Positions 35,859 through 49,351 of a DNA stretch of 64,000 bases are shown piece after piece. The position numbers were made by a program, and so were the translations under genes. This DNA is from Alectoria sarmentosa (lineage: Eukaryota > Ascomycota > Lecanoromycetes > Lecanorales > Parmeliaceae), in contig WOGZ01000080.1 of assembly GCA_009733775.1 (NCBI GenBank), forward strand, positions 58,079-122,078, written 5' to 3'. A model generated the notes under the pieces. It did no database searches. It saw nothing but the letters and a program-made list of their open reading frames with translations, and was not told where the DNA came from. Positions within the stretch are counted from its first letter, which is position 1, and every line of letters begins with the position of its first letter.

Positions 35859-37900
35859 TAACAAATTATCAATAAATTTAATAGGTTCATTAAGACATTC
35901 AAGTTTATAAAACTCGTTTAACGAAATAAATAACATTTTTACGTTATTAAATCGTTGAAATTTATCAAACTTAGATTATTTCGATTTTCATTTTAATAAG
36001 TTTTATAATAAAATCGAGATTATCACGATAAATAAAAAAGTTTTTTTTCGTAACGTTATTTTTTTCATCGAACGTTTATGAAATGTTATTATTATGAAAG
36101 ATTTTTTAATAATTAAAATCAACCTTAATACGATTTTAAAAGATACGATATTATTATAATATATTATAAAGTTATTTAATTTTGAAAAGCTTAATTTACG
36201 AGTTAATAACGATATCGATAAATAATGTAAGATATTGTTATATCGCTTTAAGAATTCACGAAAATAACATTTATTTATTTTATTGCGAAAAAATATATCT
36301 TAATAAATGCTCATAATCAAAAAAAGTTATTCGAATATATATAAATAATCGTTCATTATATCAAATTTGTCAATATAAACAATATCGAAAATTAATTAAC
36401 CTTCGTTTATTAAAATATCGTTATCGAGTTATGTGTTTTCATAAATTCGTCTTTCGTTACGATATTAATTTTTTCATTTATTTAAATGTTTGAATTAAAG
36501 AAGAAAATTTGATTTGAGATGTTCGCTTAATATTTCAAGATTTATTTTAATAATATATTATTAAAAGCTTTTAGCAAAGTTTGAGACAAGGTTAATAAAA
36601 TATTAATCGTCAAAATCAATAATAAAATTACGAGAATCAATCATTCAATTTCAATTCCTCTTATTTAAGAATTTTTTTTGATTATTAATATAAATCTTAT
36701 AATAAAGAATAAAATGTTTATAATTATTAATAATATAATTATTAATTAAATTGATAATACGTTTCGCAAAACAATTTTATCACAATATTTCGACTTTAAA
36801 TCGCCGATCTTTTAAACACGTTCGTTTCGACATTATCAAATTTTAAATAATTAAATCTCTTTTTTCAAGATGAAAGGTTTTCAAAATAAGATGATCGCGG
36901 TTATCGAGACAACAAATAATTATAATAATTATAAAATATTTATTTTAATCAAGTCGTTACTTAGTAGCAAATCATGAAAATCAAATTATTTATAATCAAA
37001 TCGATTATAATAACGAAGATTAATTTAATAATTAAGTTTAAAATTATAAAAAAAAAGAGATTTATCAAGCGAAATTCATTAAGTAAAACCTTAACGATGA
37101 TTACGAAAAAGATTAATCTCATAATAAAGTTTATATTAATCTCGTTGATATTTATATCGTTTATCGCAATTGCGTTACGTTTTTCAATTCGAAATCGAAA
37201 TTTTATAAACATTTAAGAAAAAATTGTTTATAAAAGTCTTTTATATTTAATTTATAAGAATTTCTCATAATTGAACAATCGACATTATTTGATTTTAAGT
37301 TTTTAACGATTTTCGTTTATTAAAATGAAATTTATTATTATTAAGAGATTTGATTTATCGAAATTATCGAATTTAACGTTATCGACACATTTAATTTAAA
37401 TATAAAACTTGTTTTTCGAGAACGAAACTATGCTCATATTCTTATACGATTACGAAATAATGTCATCGACGAAAAGGTTTATATGAATATGAGTTATAAA
37501 ATTACGTTAATAAATAAGTTATAATTGTTAACATTAAAATTCTTTATCGTATTTATAAAAAAATTCATTTTATTAATAATCTAAAAACTTTTATGTTATT
37601 AAATAATAATATTATAAATTTTAAAAAGATCGTATTAAATTTCGTTTAAAACGAGGTTTATATAAAAAATTGCGAAATTATTATTATTATAATGAATCGA
37701 TAACGAAATTTTTATGAAAAAGGATTATTTATGTTAAAAAGATTTTAATTATAATTTCTTATATTAACATTATAATATTAATTAATATTTCGAAAGCATT
37801 ATTTAAAAGAAACTTTATTCTCGAATTTATAATATAATAAAATTTGACGATATATGTTTATTTAATAAATTTATATATTGTTAACATGCTTGTTAAAAAT
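35859..37900 (+). other. degraded tract, probably gag and 5' part of gypsy element 2
   Basis: AT-rich, with overlapping open frames at 36961-37216 on both strands that have no recognisable motif. It precedes the gypsy pol on the same strand, so gag or leader is likely, but no LTR or primer site could be located. Confidence 0.35.
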
Positions 37901-40690
37901 GAGATCGATTATATTATATAAATCTTTAAAAGATTTCGCTTAAATATGTTATGCGAAATTAATTACGAAAACGTATTCTTTATTCAATTTACGATTCTGT
38001 TAAATAAAAGTTTATTAAAGTCTTTCGCAAGCATTTATTGAATTAAGAAAACAATCATTTTTATTATAATAACATTAATGTTTTTAACAAAAAATCTATC
38101 AGCTTTTATTTATAACGTTATCGTTAATTAAATAAATATCGATAGAAAAATCAAATTATAAAACGGGATTATAATTTACGACGATAATTAGAATATAAGA
38201 ATTCTTATGAATTTAATAAAAAAAAAATTATTTTATAACAAAACGAAAGTTTTATTAAGATATTTGAAGAAAATTAAATAAGATTGTTATTATGTGATAA
38301 TTGATAATTTAAATTATCAAAGACGAATCGTGTTAAAATTTATTCGTTAAATATCAAAAATGAAATTATCGTCGACGAAATATTTGATGAATTATAACGA
38401 TAAAATAAATTCGAATATATCACGAAGTTTACATTATTCAATTATTTAATGTTTGTTATATAGAAAACTTTATTTAATGACAAGCGCAAAGGTAGAGCAA
38501 TATTTAATATCAAAAATTTCAGCGATTTCATCGTGTTTAATATGTACTTAATATCATTATAATTAAAAATCATATCGAAATTAATAAAATGCACGCATTT
38601 GTTTATACTTAATATCATATTTTTCTTTTATTAATAATTAATACATTACGATCATCGTTATATGTTTATTATAATCTCTTATTATAAATAAAAAACTTTC
38701 AACTTATCAATCATAAAATATATGAATTTTATAATATACGTATAATAACAAATTAATAAAATCTTACGTTTCATAAAAGAGTTCGTTTAAATTTATATCG
38801 ACGACATTATTATTAATCTCAAAAGCTTTTTAAAATATGTCGCAAACTTATAAAAGCTATTTTTATTATTAATAAAACACAATATTATTATAACATTAAC
38901 AAAAACAATTCTTAATTATTCGAATATCAATTTATTGAATTATAAAATTAATTTATTTGATATGATTATAATAGAGAATAAATTTGAAGTAATTAACGAG
39001 ATTATTTAGTTTATTATTTTTAACGATTTAAAACATTATCTTAATTTAATGAGATATTTATAAAGTTTCGTTCACTTTTACGCGTAACTCATTAATTCAT
39101 TATAAATTTTAAAAACGCTTTATTTAAGAGAGCATTTAATAAAAATAACTTACGTCGTATTTATTTATCAAAACTTCGTTTATTAAAATCTTTTTTATTC
39201 AAAAAAGAGAACTTTAATAGTTTGTAAAGAGCCTTAAATAAATCGTCGCTATTTATATATTTTAACGATAATAAGATTTTATAAATAAACTTTAATGCTT
39301 CGCGAGAATGAGAGTTTGATATATAAATCTTTTATATTAAAAAAAATTATGTAACGAAAGATAAAGATAAATAACCATTAAAAATTGGTATAAAGTCGAT
39401 CATATTTTTATCAAAAATTTTAACAATCATTAAAGGAAATTATTAATCGATTGAGTTTGAAATAATAAACTTTATTTAAATTATTAAAAAAATTCGATAT
39501 TTTATAAAATCGTTTAAACATTTTATTATTATTCAAATAAATCATTTAATTATTTTAAATATCATAAAACAATCTTTAATTACGTTCATTATTTTTATAA
39601 CAAAAATAAACGTTTATTTGATATGAGCTTCGCAATTTCTTCGACAATTTCATTTTGATATAAAACATAAATTTAACAAAAAGCATATCGTTCTCGATAC
39701 ATTATCACGTCTCGTCAACAACAAATCAATGTTATTCGAAAACCATTCGAAACTTAACGTCTTATATACTTGCGCTACGCAGACATTAAAAAATAATAAC
39801 ATTTACGTTTATTTCGTTATCATAGTAATATAAAAAATAAAGTCTTTCGTGAAAGGCTTATACTTAGTTATAACACGGACAATTATTAAATAAAAATCGT
39901 CGAAATCATTCATGTTTATATTAAGCTCAAAACTAACGTCGAACTTTTTCTTATTTATAATATCGATTTAAATCTTATCTTTCATAAAAACAAATTCACA
40001 AATTTTAAACGATTATATATATTTCGATCGTTAATCAAAAATATTTTAAAAATAACACACGACAACGATTATCAAGGCTTTGAAAAAACATTTAACATTA
40101 TTTTTAGATCATAATATATACGAAACTTATCAAAGCATTTTCATAAATACATTAAACATTATCTTGATTGTTTAATATTATAAATTCATTATTATAAATC
40201 TTATAATTATCTTTAACTTATAAAAAATTTATTAATATTATTTTACACTTTGACGCTTGACTTCATTTTTATTATATCGTTATTTAAAAAAGCGTTCGAA
40301 TATATTATAATAATCACAAACAAATTTAACAAGCGTATCATTTATATTCTTGATAAATCTATTTAAAATATTAAAATATAAATTATAATATTAATTAATC
40401 GTCTTAATATCGAAGATTAAAGCATATTTAAAATCTTGTTTTTTAATAAAAATTCAAAGTTTTTATCCGATTTGTGAAAGATTATATTTAATAAGTTTGA
40501 AATCAAGTTGTTATATTTTATCACTTATCATTTAAAAACAAATAATAACAATAAACGTATTAATTAAATAATTTAAATCGTTTTACGTTTTTATATGCAC
40601 ACGTTTTAAGAATCTTTCGTATAATTTATTATTTTATCACATATATAAGCATTATTTAATAATGCGAAATCGATATTTATTATTTTAAGG
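37900..40690 (+). pseudogene. Ty3/gypsy pol remnant (element 2)
   Basis: A plus-strand polyprotein can be followed across many stops. The RT motif GKGRAIFNIK is near 38500, then YIDDIII at 38795-38815 (catalytic Asp pair intact), EHNIIIT-like and LKHYLNLMRYL. RNase H follows with STELEINYI and VLDTLSRLVNN (about 39685-39710). The integrase zinc finger (HDND..., H, C-x2-C) is at about 40060-40190, then the catalytic core from TLTLDFI (about 40245) through NKFNKRI, DRDPKFLSDL-like and KLLYFITYH. This is a lineage distinct from the minus-strand element at 28448-35858. Confidence 0.8.
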
Positions 40691-42560
40691 GGCTTCTTAC
40701 GTAGATAAATGTCTTGTTAATAATTAATTATTTAAGTGTTTACAAAAACTTTTTTTCAATAAACTCATAACATTTTTAGTATTCTTTAACAATATAATAA
40801 CAGAAATGTTCTGAAAACACGTTATCAATAATAATAAATTGTTATTTAAATGTTTTTCGTATCATCATTTTAAGCGTATTTAAATGTTGATAATTAATTG
40901 ACAATATTTCAACAAATTGTTAATAGAGTATTAATAAACTAAGATATTATCGCGTTATTGAATTATCTTTGATCCTTTTTTATATTATAATGCTTATTAT
41001 ATATTATCATCGCATTATCATTTATATAATTTCTTCTACGCCGCACAATTAAATAGAAAATCTTTTACGATATAAATGTTATTAATCGATGATCAAACAT
41101 TATAAGATTTATCGCCTTTATTAATGCGAAATTATGTTATTTAATCTTCTTTTTATCACTTACATTGTCGATAATAATCGATTCATTATAAAGCATATAT
41201 CTTTTTTTAAATTATTATATTTTATTTTATTTTGTTATTTATTATTATCAACGTCATCATTTTTTGCGTTTATTAATCACTTTATAAACCTTATTTGTAA
41301 TTCGTGCTCTGGGCAAAGTTTTAACACGATTCAATTATTTATCATATAATAATTGTAAGCGATTATTCGTGTCGAAACTTATTTATTAATTACGTTATAA
41401 ACCTTATTTATAAATCGTACTCTGAACAAGTTTTTGATACGATTCAATTGTTTATTATATAATAATTGTAAACGATAAGTCGTGTTTAATTTTCATGAGA
41501 GAATAATTAAAAACAGATTATTAAAGTAATTTTCATTATTATATTTATAATATCGAATTGCTTTAAAAAATTAATTGTGTTTTCGTTCTTTTTCAACATC
41601 AAGATTTATCTTTTTTTCATCGTTATGTTAAATGTTTTATCTCGTTTTTATATGCCTTTTTTGCTCTTAAAATTATATCACGTTTGAAATAACATTTTTT
41701 AAAATATGTTATATGCTGTGAACGTGAACATTATGCGCATAAAGCTTTTGTAATGTTGCATCCTCAACATCTCAAATAAAATCACATTTTTTTTGTTTCT
41801 TATTTTTGTTTTATTATTCTGTTATTAAAATCGCGATTTTATAATCTCAATATGATTATATCAAATATATAAATTATATCATTTAATGACAGCGTAAATG
41901 ATTTTCAAAAAATCGTTATTAAGAGACGTTGCTTTTTATTTCTTTCGAAGCGGAGAAGAAAACGAAAGGAAAAATTATATTCATTTTTAAATCGAAAACT
42001 TAACGTTTAAGCATGCGCTCGTAGAGCGATAATATTATAATAATAATATAGGTTTTAATTTAATTTAAATCATAAACGTAAATTTGAAAACGTTAATATA
42101 GATAATGAATTAAAAAAAATAGCTCATATTGATTTAAAACGATAAATATTAAATTTGTTTTATAACAAAATTATATTCTAAATCTTAGCGTAAATTAAGA
42201 TGTTAATTGATATCAAATCGATATTAAATCGATATTAAATTAATTCAAAATGCTCGAAGCGATTCGTACAACATTTTCAAATATTAAAATAATATTTGCG
42301 TTTTATTAACGTAATTATAATGTGAAAAAGCGCGAAAATATCGTTTTTAACGATAAATAATGATCATTTTCATAATTATGAGTTTTATAACGTTTATTAT
42401 TTAAACTTTATTTTTATAAGCGCGAAAAAGATTTTTTAATTTTCTAATCTATTATTATTATTTGTTTATTATATAAGATATTTAAAAAAATAACAAACAT
42501 TTTAATTTAAAACGTATATTATATATTATATATTCTATCTTATATTTAAATAACGCAAAC
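40690..42560. other. degraded tract with a 113-bp tandem duplication
   Basis: AT-rich sequence after gypsy element 2. A TATTTTAAGGGG at about 40681 could be a RIP-altered TACCTTAAGGGG end followed by AACA-rich sequence to about 40960, but this is weak. No recognisable coding region. Confidence 0.35.
41271..41496. repeat. 113-bp tandem duplication
   Basis: Two adjacent units, 41271-41383 and 41384-41496, share TTATAAACCTTATTTRTAAWTCGTRCTCTG, ACACGATTCAATT-type and TATAATAATTGTAARCGAT blocks. They differ mostly by transitions, so the duplication preceded or accompanied RIP. Confidence 0.75.
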
Positions 42561-42905
42561 TGTCGATCTTTAGGTCACGTGATAGGTCACGTAACGGGCG
42601 CATGCGCTTATAATTTAATCGCACTTTCCTTCGTAATACTTTTAAAATAATATAATTAAGTGTTTTACATCATATTTTCACAGATTATAAGCTTAAATTT
42701 GCTCGGCGATCGTTATAAACATGATTTATTTATTTATTATTATGATTATAATTGTTTTCAAACATTTTATACTCATCGCAATGAAGCAATTAATTATAAA
42801 AATCTTTATTCAATTAATTTTCTTGAAATAAACAATTTTCATTTATAAAATGATCTTTAAGCTTAAATGATCATGATTCGAAATTCGAAAATTAAAAGTC
42901 TTTTT
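42561..42905 (+). mobile_element. copia B 5' end fragment (LTR plus leader)
   Basis: The LTR 42561-42682 (122 bp) starts TGTCGATCTTTAGGTCACG, contains two CACGT(G/A) sites and GCGCATGCGC, and ends TTTTCACA. A primer-binding area GATTATAAGC and a leader (GCTCGGCGATCGTTATAAAC) match the element at 61506. The leader is cut at about 42905 by LINE copy C. At 42749-42750 it shows the empty TA site of the insertion seen at 61697. Confidence 0.8.
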
Positions 42906-45174
42906 TTAAGGGGGCATAAAGAAGTTATTTTAACGACGATAACGTGCTTTTTTAGAGTGTTGTAAATAACGTCTTATTTCTAATATTTGAGATTATGTGT
43001 GATGTCTTATTGTAATATCTTTAAGAATTTAATATCTCAAATTATTTTTGTGTCGTTTTCGATTTTTATTTAATGATTTGTTTCGAAATTATTTCAAATC
43101 ATTTTGAGCGAATAAATAATTATATATAAATGAATTCTTTGATTTTTTTTTATTAATTTATCGTTGATTTAAATTATATCGTTGAATTATATCGTTTTCT
43201 CGCTTTTTGAGCACGCACATTTTAAGGAATTTTTTTTTTGTTAAAACGAGGTAGTTGAAAGGGGAAACGATTAAGATTTAAAATCAAGAATCTCGATAAA
43301 AAATATATTTTATAAAACTTAAATCATTTTATAATAAGATATAATATTTATATTATCGATTGTTAACGTTATCTTACGAATAATTATGTTTAAATCTTTT
43401 GAAAATGAAATGCGGAAGTTAAATTTTATCGTTTAATTTGATATTATTGATAAACGACTTATTGAGAATCAATCAAAATCAAATAAAAAGAGTGAAAATA
43501 CGTTAAAATAAGATTTGTCTTTAAATGAGTTTGGGAATAACATAAATATAAATGATAAAATCTTTTCGAATTTAAAGGCGAATATTATTATCGAGAATGT
43601 TTTTAAAAATCGATTGAAGTCGTTAAAGTCGTTATTAAAAAAGTCGAAACGTATAAACTTTGTTGATTTAATTAAATCGAGGGGATGATTAATGAATTTG
43701 AAAAATATAAAACAAAAAAAGAAGAAAAAGATAATGATAAAGATAATTAAAAAAGTCGTTAAAATGACGAAATAGAAAAAGAGAAAACGAATAAAATAAA
43801 AGATTTATATTAAAAAATGAAGATCTTTTATAATTTTGTTTTAAGTGTCGAAAGAAAAGAGAAATGAACGATTATTATTATATTTAAGATTGTTCGTTTT
43901 CGATATTTGAGATCTCATTTAATGTTATGAAAATTAATATTTCGAATAAATAAATTATTTATTCGCGTATTTCGAATATTTTTAACGTTTCATTTTTATT
44001 ATTTATCGATTTAATTAAAAAAGTGCGTGTTATCACGTTAATATTTTCGAAAAAGGTGATGAAGAAAAAAAGATAATGAATTAAAAAAACGAGTTTTATT
44101 TGAAACTCGTTGTTAATAAAGAGTGAAAATTTCGAAAAAATATGAATCTTTAATTATTTCAAATCAAAATCGAAATTAAATAATAATTCGATTGTCTTTT
44201 TTATCGAAAAAATGATTCTTATAAAAAAAAAGAGAAAAAAAAGTTAAAAGTTAAAAAAAAATGATAATCCTTTTAATAATATTGAATCTTGTCGATAATA
44301 AATAACTTTATTTAAAGATGTTAATCGCGTTACGAAAAAAGGGTAAGGAGTTTATGTTGAGATAAATTTTAAAAACGTTGAGTTCGCAAAGAAGCATGAT
44401 AATAAAAATTAAAAATGTATTATTAATTTAAAAAGGTTAAAAATGTAACGAAAAATATATCGATCTTTATTAAAAAAGATGAAAAGTATATGAGATTAAG
44501 ATCATAATATATCATATTAATAATTCATATATTTTTATTATTTTAAAAAGTTTTTTTAAAATCATAAATTATTATATTTTAATAATATAAACTGAAAGTT
44601 TAAAGAAGTTTAAAAAGAAAAAGTTTTGATTGAAATATAAAGAGAAATTTTATGTGATTGAAATGAAAATCGTTATTATTTTTGAGATAAGTCTCGATTT
44701 AAAAAATTTAAATTTGAAATAAAAAAGTCGAGGTTAAGTTTTAATACATTATTTATAATAAGATTTAAATTAACAAATGCTGATAAGATTTACGAAATTT
44801 GTCGTAAAATAAATTATATTATTTACGATTATAAAATTATAACGAGTTTTAAATTTTTTAAAAAGATTGAATTTTTTTATTAAAAGATAAATTTTTTATA
44901 TTATAATTATTATAGCGATACATAAAATAAAAGTCGTTTTATTAAATGTTCGTTTTGTTTTGAATTTAACACGATTTAAAAATATATACAATATAATGTA
45001 AAGTTATAATGTAAACGTTTTGTTTTTATAAAAAGTTAATTTGTTCGTCGAGTTCGCGAAACATTATAAGAATTTGTTTTCGCAAATGTATATTATTATT
45101 TATATTATAAATCGTAATGAAATTATTATTATAATTAATGTTAAAATTATAATATGAACGTTTCATAATGATTT
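42906..45174 (+). mobile_element. LINE-like retrotransposon, copy C (5' half)
   Basis: Inverted relative to copies A and B. 42906-43000 matches the 5' ends at 6757 and 25035. 43380-43800 is the Lys-rich ORF1-like part, including NRLKSLKSLLKKSKRINF near 43600-43670. The alignment with copy A continues to about its position 4260. The 3' half, including RT, is absent because a copia A LTR starts at 45175. LINE insertions normally lose 5' rather than 3' sequence, so the truncation is secondary. Confidence 0.65.
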
Positions 45175-46049
45175 TGTTGAAATTCGGGTCACGTGACGTC
45201 AAGCCTTGATATTCTTGGCGGTTACGAGCGCACATTAATGCGCTCGTATATAAATCGCTCTTTTTTCCGTAATACTTTTAAAATAATACAATTAAATGTT
45301 TTGTTTCATATTTTGACAGATTACAAATTCGAATTTATATCGACATTATTATGATATAACTTATTTATTATTTATTATGATTATTATTATCTTTTAACAT
45401 TTTATGTTCATCGCAATAAAAATATTAATTGTAAAAGTTATTGCATTTTATATATCGTAATTTTTTTAATGTGAGCAATGCTTATTATAAACAAAATAAT
45501 TATATAAATCGAAATGATTATGACTCGCTCGTAATGAAAGCGTAAAAAATAAAACGAAAAAAATAACGTTGAGAATTAACGATATTTAAAACGCTTTTTT
45601 TAATAATTAATAACGTTTTTTTAAAAATTATGAGCGTCTTTAAGAGTCAACATCGCTTTTTTGAATGTTAAAACATTATTAATATTCGCGTCGCTTTTAT
45701 TAATAATTTACATCATTTTCGTTTTTATTTGAAATAAAATAAGGTGATTAAAACGATTCGAGGCATATCGCAATTAATCGTGATATGTTAATATTGCTTT
45801 GCGATCGTGATCACGTGATTATTAAGTTTTTAAAACATCATTAATTTCCTTACGTGAGATACGTTAAAACGATAAATGATATATTTTTATCTTATAAATC
45901 GGTTTATTTAAAATTCGATAATGATAATTATATTTGATGATTTAATTGCGAAATATTTATAATAAAGATTAGAAAATTAAAGATAAAGGTAAAGATTAAT
46001 AGTTAATTAAAGAAAAATCATTTTTTATTTCGCGTGTTTAGCATGTTAA
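45175..46049 (+). mobile_element. copia A 5' end (LTR plus leader)
   Basis: The LTR 45175-45318 (144 bp) starts TGTTGAAATTCGGGTCACG and ends CATATTTTGACA. Next to it is GATTACAAATTCGAATTT and a leader related to that of family B, including an ATTAATTTCCTTACGTGA block at about 45840 shared with 62220. Copia C copy 3 cuts it at 46050. No coding region survives. Confidence 0.75.
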
Positions 46050-46232
46050 TGTTGAAAATAAGTGAAACACTTGATTGATTGAATAATCTGCAACAAAGCA
46101 TCTAAATACAAAATGTGTTAAGTCTCGATAAACCTTTCTTGCCTCAATAAACCTTTCATATTTCAAATAATTAACACATTTTAACATTCTCACATGATCG
46201 CATTACAATTCGAAAATTAAAGTGTTTAAATC

Positions 46233-46376
46233 TGTTGAAATTCGGGTCACGTGACGCCAAGCCTTGGCGGTCACGTGCGCACTAATATGCACTTAGTGCG
46301 CCCGTACATAGATCGCTCTTTCTTTCGTAATACTCTTAGAGCAATACAACTAAGTGTCCTACTTCATATTTTGACA
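46233..46376 (+). repeat. solo LTR, family A, with 5-bp target duplication
   Basis: 144 bp, starting TGTTGAAATTCGGGTCACG and ending CATATTTTGACA, the same length as the LTR at 45175. It is flanked on both sides by AAATC (46228-46232 and 46377-46381), an exact 5-bp duplication. It is almost free of RIP changes. It contains two CACGTG sites, a CGCCAAGCCTTGGCG palindrome and a GCGCACTAA/TTAGTGCGC stem. Confidence 0.95.
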
Positions 46377-47069
46377 AAATCATTTCCCTTATTTTTCTCA
46401 TTCGAAATGTTATATAATTTGAACGTCGAATAAGAAGAATGAAAATCGAAAAAGTGAAAAAATTCGAAAAAGTATTCGAAAACGTCTCATAATGATTTAG
46501 ATATCAAACACAAAATTCAAAACTCGCGATGTTCAAAATTGAATAGAAATAGTGAAAAAATCCGAAATCGGGGTTTTTTTTTTTTTTTTGAAAACGATTA
46601 TATCCTTTTGAACATATTCGTCACGATATCATATAAAAAAAATTTCACTTTTTAACCAAAAATCGTTCTTTGACAAATTTATTTTAAATCATTTGATGCA
46701 CACCAAAAATCGAATAATATATAATCGATAAATATATATGAGAATAAATTTTCCGATTAAATGAAGTATTTCAAATTATATATGCATATATATGATCGAT
46801 TATAAGATTTATAAAAGTCGTTTCAAGAAATTAATATTTGATAATAATGATTTAATAACGTGTATATAAATTGCGATCGATGTATTGCGATGATAATAAT
46901 GATAATAATAACGACATTAATAATTTAAAAAAATAAATTTAATAATCATGATGGAAATTTAATGTATAATCGAAAACGATTTGATAATAACGATCTTTTT
47001 AATAATAACGTAATTTTCAAATTTGAATTAAACGTAAATATAAATCTTTTAAATAAATGTTCGCAAAAT

Positions 47070-47193
47070 TGTGGAAATATGATGTAAAACACTTAGTTAT
47101 ATTACTTTAAAAGTGCTATAAAGGAAAGTGCGATTATGTTACGAGCGCATGCGCTCGTATCACATAATCTATCACATAACCTAAATTTCAACA
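47070..47193 (-). repeat. 3' LTR of copia B element
   Basis: 124 bp, the same length as the 5' LTR. It contains the perfect palindrome GAGCGCATGCGCTC. Confidence 0.9.
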
Positions 47194-48250
47194 CTCCCCT
47201 TCGCACGCATACTTTTAAAAAAATCGAATATCGAATAAATAAGGTGAATCGAGCGTCGGGTAATTACAATGAGCCTAACGTCGGATAATTAATGTGAAAT
47301 CATTTTTATACATTTCCCTTACCCTTTATGCACCTTATAAAAACCCGAATTTTAAACATAAGATCTAAAACTCGCGATGTTCAAAACCGGATAGAAACAA
47401 TGAAAATTCGAAAAAGGATGTGACCCACCCCCCCTTTATGGACCACTTTTACCCCATAAATCACCCTTATTTCCTATGCCCCCCCCCTCTTATAAACATT
47501 CAAATTTCAAAAAAAACGAGATTCGAAACTCGCGATGTTCAAAGCCGGGTAAAAAGGATGAAAATCGAAATCTGAAAACGACTATGTTCTTTTGAACATA
47601 TCCGCCACGATGTCACATAGAAAAAATTCCACTTTTTAACGAAAAACCGTTTTCTGACAAATTTATTTTCAGTTCATCTAATGCACATCAAAAATCGACC
47701 GATATATGATCGGTGAATATATGTGGAGGTTTATTTTCCGATTGGACGAAATATTCCGAACTGCATATGCATATGCATATATGTATACGATCGGCTGCAA
47801 GGCTCGTGGGGATCGTTTCAGGGTATTAATGCTTGGCAATAGCGGTTGATAGCGTGCATGCGAACGTGTATAACGACGGTGTCCATGATGATGATGACGG
47901 CAATAACGCCTAAGGGCATGAGTATAGTGATCTTAAGTGATCTTAAGAGCATGGATATGGTGGCCTTATAAGAATATTCAAGGCAATTGACGAAAAGTCG
48001 GCGACAGCGACCTTTTGAATGGCGGCGCAAACCTCAGATTTGGATAATATATAAATATAAGTCTTTCGAAAAAAGGCCCGCAGAATTTGTGACTACAATT
48101 GCAATAACGATAAATCAATTTCTGATATAATAATAACATAATGGAATTTTAACACGTCAAGATTAATATTGAGGTTTTGCGAATAATTTCGATCTCGATC
48201 GATTATTCGATCGATCATTCGAGATGTGAGAATTAATTAAATCGCTTCTT
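47194..48250 (-). other. conserved copia 3' non-coding region, lightly mutated
   Basis: Homologous to the 3' regions of the copia C copies (700-1649, 7406-8540, 46187-47069) although the LTRs belong to another family. It keeps G+C-richer text, e.g. GTTCTTTTGAACATATCCG, GATGCACATCAAAA-like and TGCATATGCATATGCATAT blocks. A segment of about 60 bp around AAACTCGCGATGTTCAAA is duplicated in direct orientation (about 47370 and 47530). The 70-codon minus frame 47818-48030 is not conserved in the other copies. Confidence 0.6.
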
Positions 48251-49147
48251 TGAAGTTAAAAGCGTTGAATAATAACAACGAGAAAACTTAAACGTCTCAA
48301 ACGATTCCTCTGAAACAACGATTCAAATAATCTTAAATGAATGATATGAGATTGTTTTCATTTCAAGGGCATCGCGAAAAACAACAAACTTATCAAAACA
48401 TAAAGTCTTAATAAGATCATCAATTATTTGTTTATCAATGAAAATATATTAAACATTCACAATATCATTATTGACTTTTTCGCGCACAAAATGATGAACG
48501 ATGTTAATGTGTTTAATGCGAATATAAAATTATGCGTTCTTTATCAAGGCGATTACGTTTTAATTATTTTCAAAAATCACGATAACCTTGAAATTCGAAT
48601 TATCAAATCATAAAAATTAATTGAGAAGATTTTTCAATCAAATAATTTTCTTAATAATTTGCGTTTAATCGATATATTTTATTTTATAAATGAACAATGT
48701 TATAATAATTTGACGTTTATTTGATTAATTAATAACGTCATTATTTAAATTAAACAAATAATCGAAAATAAACTTTCGAATTAAGTTTTCAATTCAATCA
48801 AAATCAATATAATCGAATAAATTTTTTAAAAAGTTTTTATACACGAATTCGTAATGCATCGTGCTTTTAAAATATCGAAAGATTTAAATAATCGCATTTT
48901 AATGCGTTGAAATAAAATTAATTAAATATCGATTGATCAAAAAAATAACATAAGCGATATCGAGACGAATTTTCAACATAACGTATATGAAAAAACTTAT
49001 AACGAATTGATATTTTTCACGAAGCTTTTTAAAAATCATATAATCTTTTTCGATGAGCGTTAATTTGCGATTAATTTCGAATAATATATTAATAAAGATG
49101 AGATTTCAACATTTAAAATGATTAAAAAAGCGTATAATATACGTTTT

Positions 49148-49351
49148 TTATTTCAAACGAATAATGTTATTATAATAATTTCTTTTAATAATTATATTCA
49201 AATAAACAACGCATAATCTTAAATCTGATATATAAAATTTAACATTTAAAACATTTTTAATTCGTTTGATGACGATTTTATTATGATTTATAATTAAGAT
49301 ATTATCGACATAAAGCGTTATAATAATCTTTTTTTTAAAATTCATAAACAT
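49148..49351 (-). pseudogene. copia B reverse transcriptase fragment
   Basis: The open piece reads KKIIITLYVDNILIINHNK, then IKRIKNVLNVKFYISDL, then VVYLNIIIKR and IIRL. This is the copia RT palm: the YVDD box appears as YVDN (49312-49301), and the SDLG-Y-LG block is eroded. The second catalytic Asp is lost. The frame is closed by stops on both sides. Confidence 0.85.
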
